Assembly: GCA_964388965.1 (NCBI GenBank)
Contig: CAYMCP010000111.1
Coordinates: forward strand, 1-5,588
Source of the DNA: Albibeggiatoa sp964388965
GTDB lineage: Bacteria > Pseudomonadota > Gammaproteobacteria > Beggiatoales > Beggiatoaceae
Reading direction: 5' to 3'
Length of the DNA stretch: 5,588 nucleotides
Positions 5,137 through 5,588 of this stretch are shown in pieces; the stretch's first letter is position 1, and each line of letters starts with the position of its first letter. The position numbers and the translations under genes are program-made. The notes beneath the pieces are model-generated. The model worked only from the letters and a program-made list of their open reading frames with translations, was not told the origin of the DNA and did not search any database.

Positions 5137-5418
5137 TCATAAATATTTTTCACTCAAAGCTTCCAGTAATAGTTCCTGATCGGTTTTGCTATTAGGCACA
5201 TAATGGTATTCAGCACCCAATAATTTTTGGGTTTGAACTAGCTTTCTATCCTGTTCATCTATGAGTTGGGATACTTCTGTAAAACTGTCAGGGGATTGAG
5301 AAGCCCAAATAATTTCATCGTCTGGGATAATGACTTCGATTGGAAATTTAGTTTGACGAAGTTGAATTTTGGGTTCAAAAATTAATCGCCCGTTATCGTA
5401 AAGTGCGACAAGTTGCAT
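5137..5418 (-). CDS. Antitoxin-like small protein (orphan partner of a decayed toxin)
   Basis: A 93-residue acidic protein beginning MQLVALYDNGRLIFEPKI, followed by IEVIIPDDEI. This N-terminal strand pattern is reminiscent of small AF2212/DUF104-type or VapB-type antitoxins that bind DNA through a swapped beta structure. The C-terminal half (about 45-92) is charged and helical (QLIDEQDRKLVQTQKLLG; LLLEALSEKYL), as expected for a toxin-wrapping tail, and has no membrane segment. I cannot assign a named family with certainty. The following reading frame overlaps its stop by four bases and looks like the beginning of a PIN toxin that has been lost, so this is probably an orphan antitoxin that may still regulate its own promoter or neutralise a related toxin elsewhere. 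The Shine-Dalgarno (AGGT about 11 bases before ATG) is weak. Confidence 0.6.
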   Translation of the reverse strand: MQLVALYDNGRLIFEPKIQLRQTKFPIEVIIPDDEIIWASQSPDSFTEVSQLIDEQDRKLVQTQKLLGAEYHYVPNSKTDQELLLEALSEKYL

Positions 5419-5442
5419 GATAAATGCTTACCTATAATCAGA

Positions 5443-5471
5443 ATAACAACTATCAACCATTGATTGGTCAA
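5443..5471 (-). promoter_or_regulatory. Candidate sigma70 promoter for the antitoxin-like gene
   Basis: On the minus strand TTGACC (5466-5471, five of six to consensus), a 17-bp spacer and TGTTAT (5443-5448, four of six) end 24 bases before the ATG. Position and spacing are right, but AT-rich sequence gives many chance matches. Confidence 0.4.
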
Positions 5472-5473
5472 TG
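5458..5473. promoter_or_regulatory. Inverted repeat over the -35 box, possible autoregulatory operator
   Basis: CATTGA-TTGG-TCAATG is a perfect 6-bp inverted repeat that covers the candidate -35 hexamer upstream of the antitoxin-like gene. Antitoxins commonly bind palindromes in their own promoters, so this is a plausible operator. A 6-bp repeat could also arise by chance. Confidence 0.3.
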
Positions 5474-5510
5474 TTAAAGAGTTCTTTGCTAATGCGTAAC
5501 CCAAATCAAT

Positions 5511-5588
5511 TTAAAATCCGCCTGATTGTAAGCCAGCAGTTCCCGCCCGCATCAAAACCCTGTTAAAATAGCCCATAGTTGCCCCTAA
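5511..5588 (-). CDS. Possible 3' end of an upstream gene, cut by the window edge
   Basis: The minus frame is open from the edge for 25 codons and ends TAA at 5513-5511, reading LGATMGYFNRVLMRAGTAGL then QSGGF. The stretch is richer in GC than the surrounding spacer, which hints at coding sequence or a repeat remnant. It is too short to recognise and could be a chance open frame. Confidence 0.2.
   Translation of the reverse strand, partial: LGATMGYFNRVLMRAGTAGLQSGGF

Larger units (their letters stand above)
5057..5140 (-). pseudogene. Decayed PIN-domain (VapC-like) toxin remnant
   Basis: A 27-codon frame beginning M-N-V-V-L-D-V-I-I-S-G-N. Its ATG overlaps the antitoxin-like stop as ATGA, the usual arrangement for a toxin cistron behind its antitoxin. 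The opening agrees with the PIN-nuclease start VVLDTNVIIS if two residues (Thr-Asn) were lost in frame. Asp6 would be the first metal-binding acid. After about 16 codons the frame enters a palindromic repeat and stops in the terminator T-run. A PIN toxin is normally 130-150 residues, so nothing functional remains. The call rests on a short match plus gene arrangement. Confidence 0.45.

Noticed and set aside
5013..5195. Plus-strand 60-residue open frame containing repeated ENLSG/L-type peptides
   Set aside because: The repeat in the peptide is just the two DNA palindromes translated. It also overlaps the antitoxin-like gene antisense.

Overview
The window looks like a draft-genome piece from an AT-rich Gram-negative bacterium. 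The transaminase resembles the enterobacterial WecE/RffA protein almost end to end. Together with the surface-glycan gene content and the short CTGACAGG-type palindromes, this suggests a gammaproteobacterium, possibly a Beggiatoa/Thioploca-like sulfur bacterium. That placement is a guess from memory, not a demonstrated result.

Almost everything is on the minus strand, so transcription runs right to left. At the right edge (about 5137-5588) is an antitoxin-like gene with a plausible promoter and a small inverted repeat before it. Its stop codon overlaps the start of a decayed toxin-like reading frame (MNVVLD, then VIISG). That frame runs into a palindromic repeat which, with a T8 run, forms a good intrinsic terminator. 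A second degenerate palindrome lies 54 bp away. The spacer from 4868 to about 5010 is AT-rich and holds a possible leader hairpin or operator but no gene.

From 4867 down to 209 there is one tight seven-gene operon with spacings from a 26-nt overlap to 8 nt. In transcription order it encodes a WbqC-family protein, a family 2 membrane glycosyltransferase of the GtrB/ArnC type, a SAM methyltransferase, a NeuD/PglD-like hexapeptide acyltransferase, a GH43-like beta-propeller protein (its middle lost in a 100-N assembly gap), the sugar transaminase WecE, and a four-helix DMT/SMR protein resembling the ArnE/ArnF lipid-sugar flippase. Together these suggest a pathway that makes a dTDP-4-amino-4,6-dideoxy sugar, N-acylates it and possibly modifies it further, loads a sugar onto undecaprenyl phosphate and flips the lipid-linked sugar across the inner membrane to decorate a surface polysaccharide. 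The dTDP-4-keto-6-deoxyglucose supply genes and the final periplasmic transferase are not in the window.

At the left edge (1 to about 168), just past the last operon gene, is a GC-richer, highly structured segment. On the minus strand it matches what I remember of the HEARO/omega RNA that precedes IscB, the RNA-guided nuclease of IS200/IS605-like elements. The IscB gene itself would lie off the left edge. This RNA and the decayed toxin-antitoxin locus are the most notable items outside the sugar operon.
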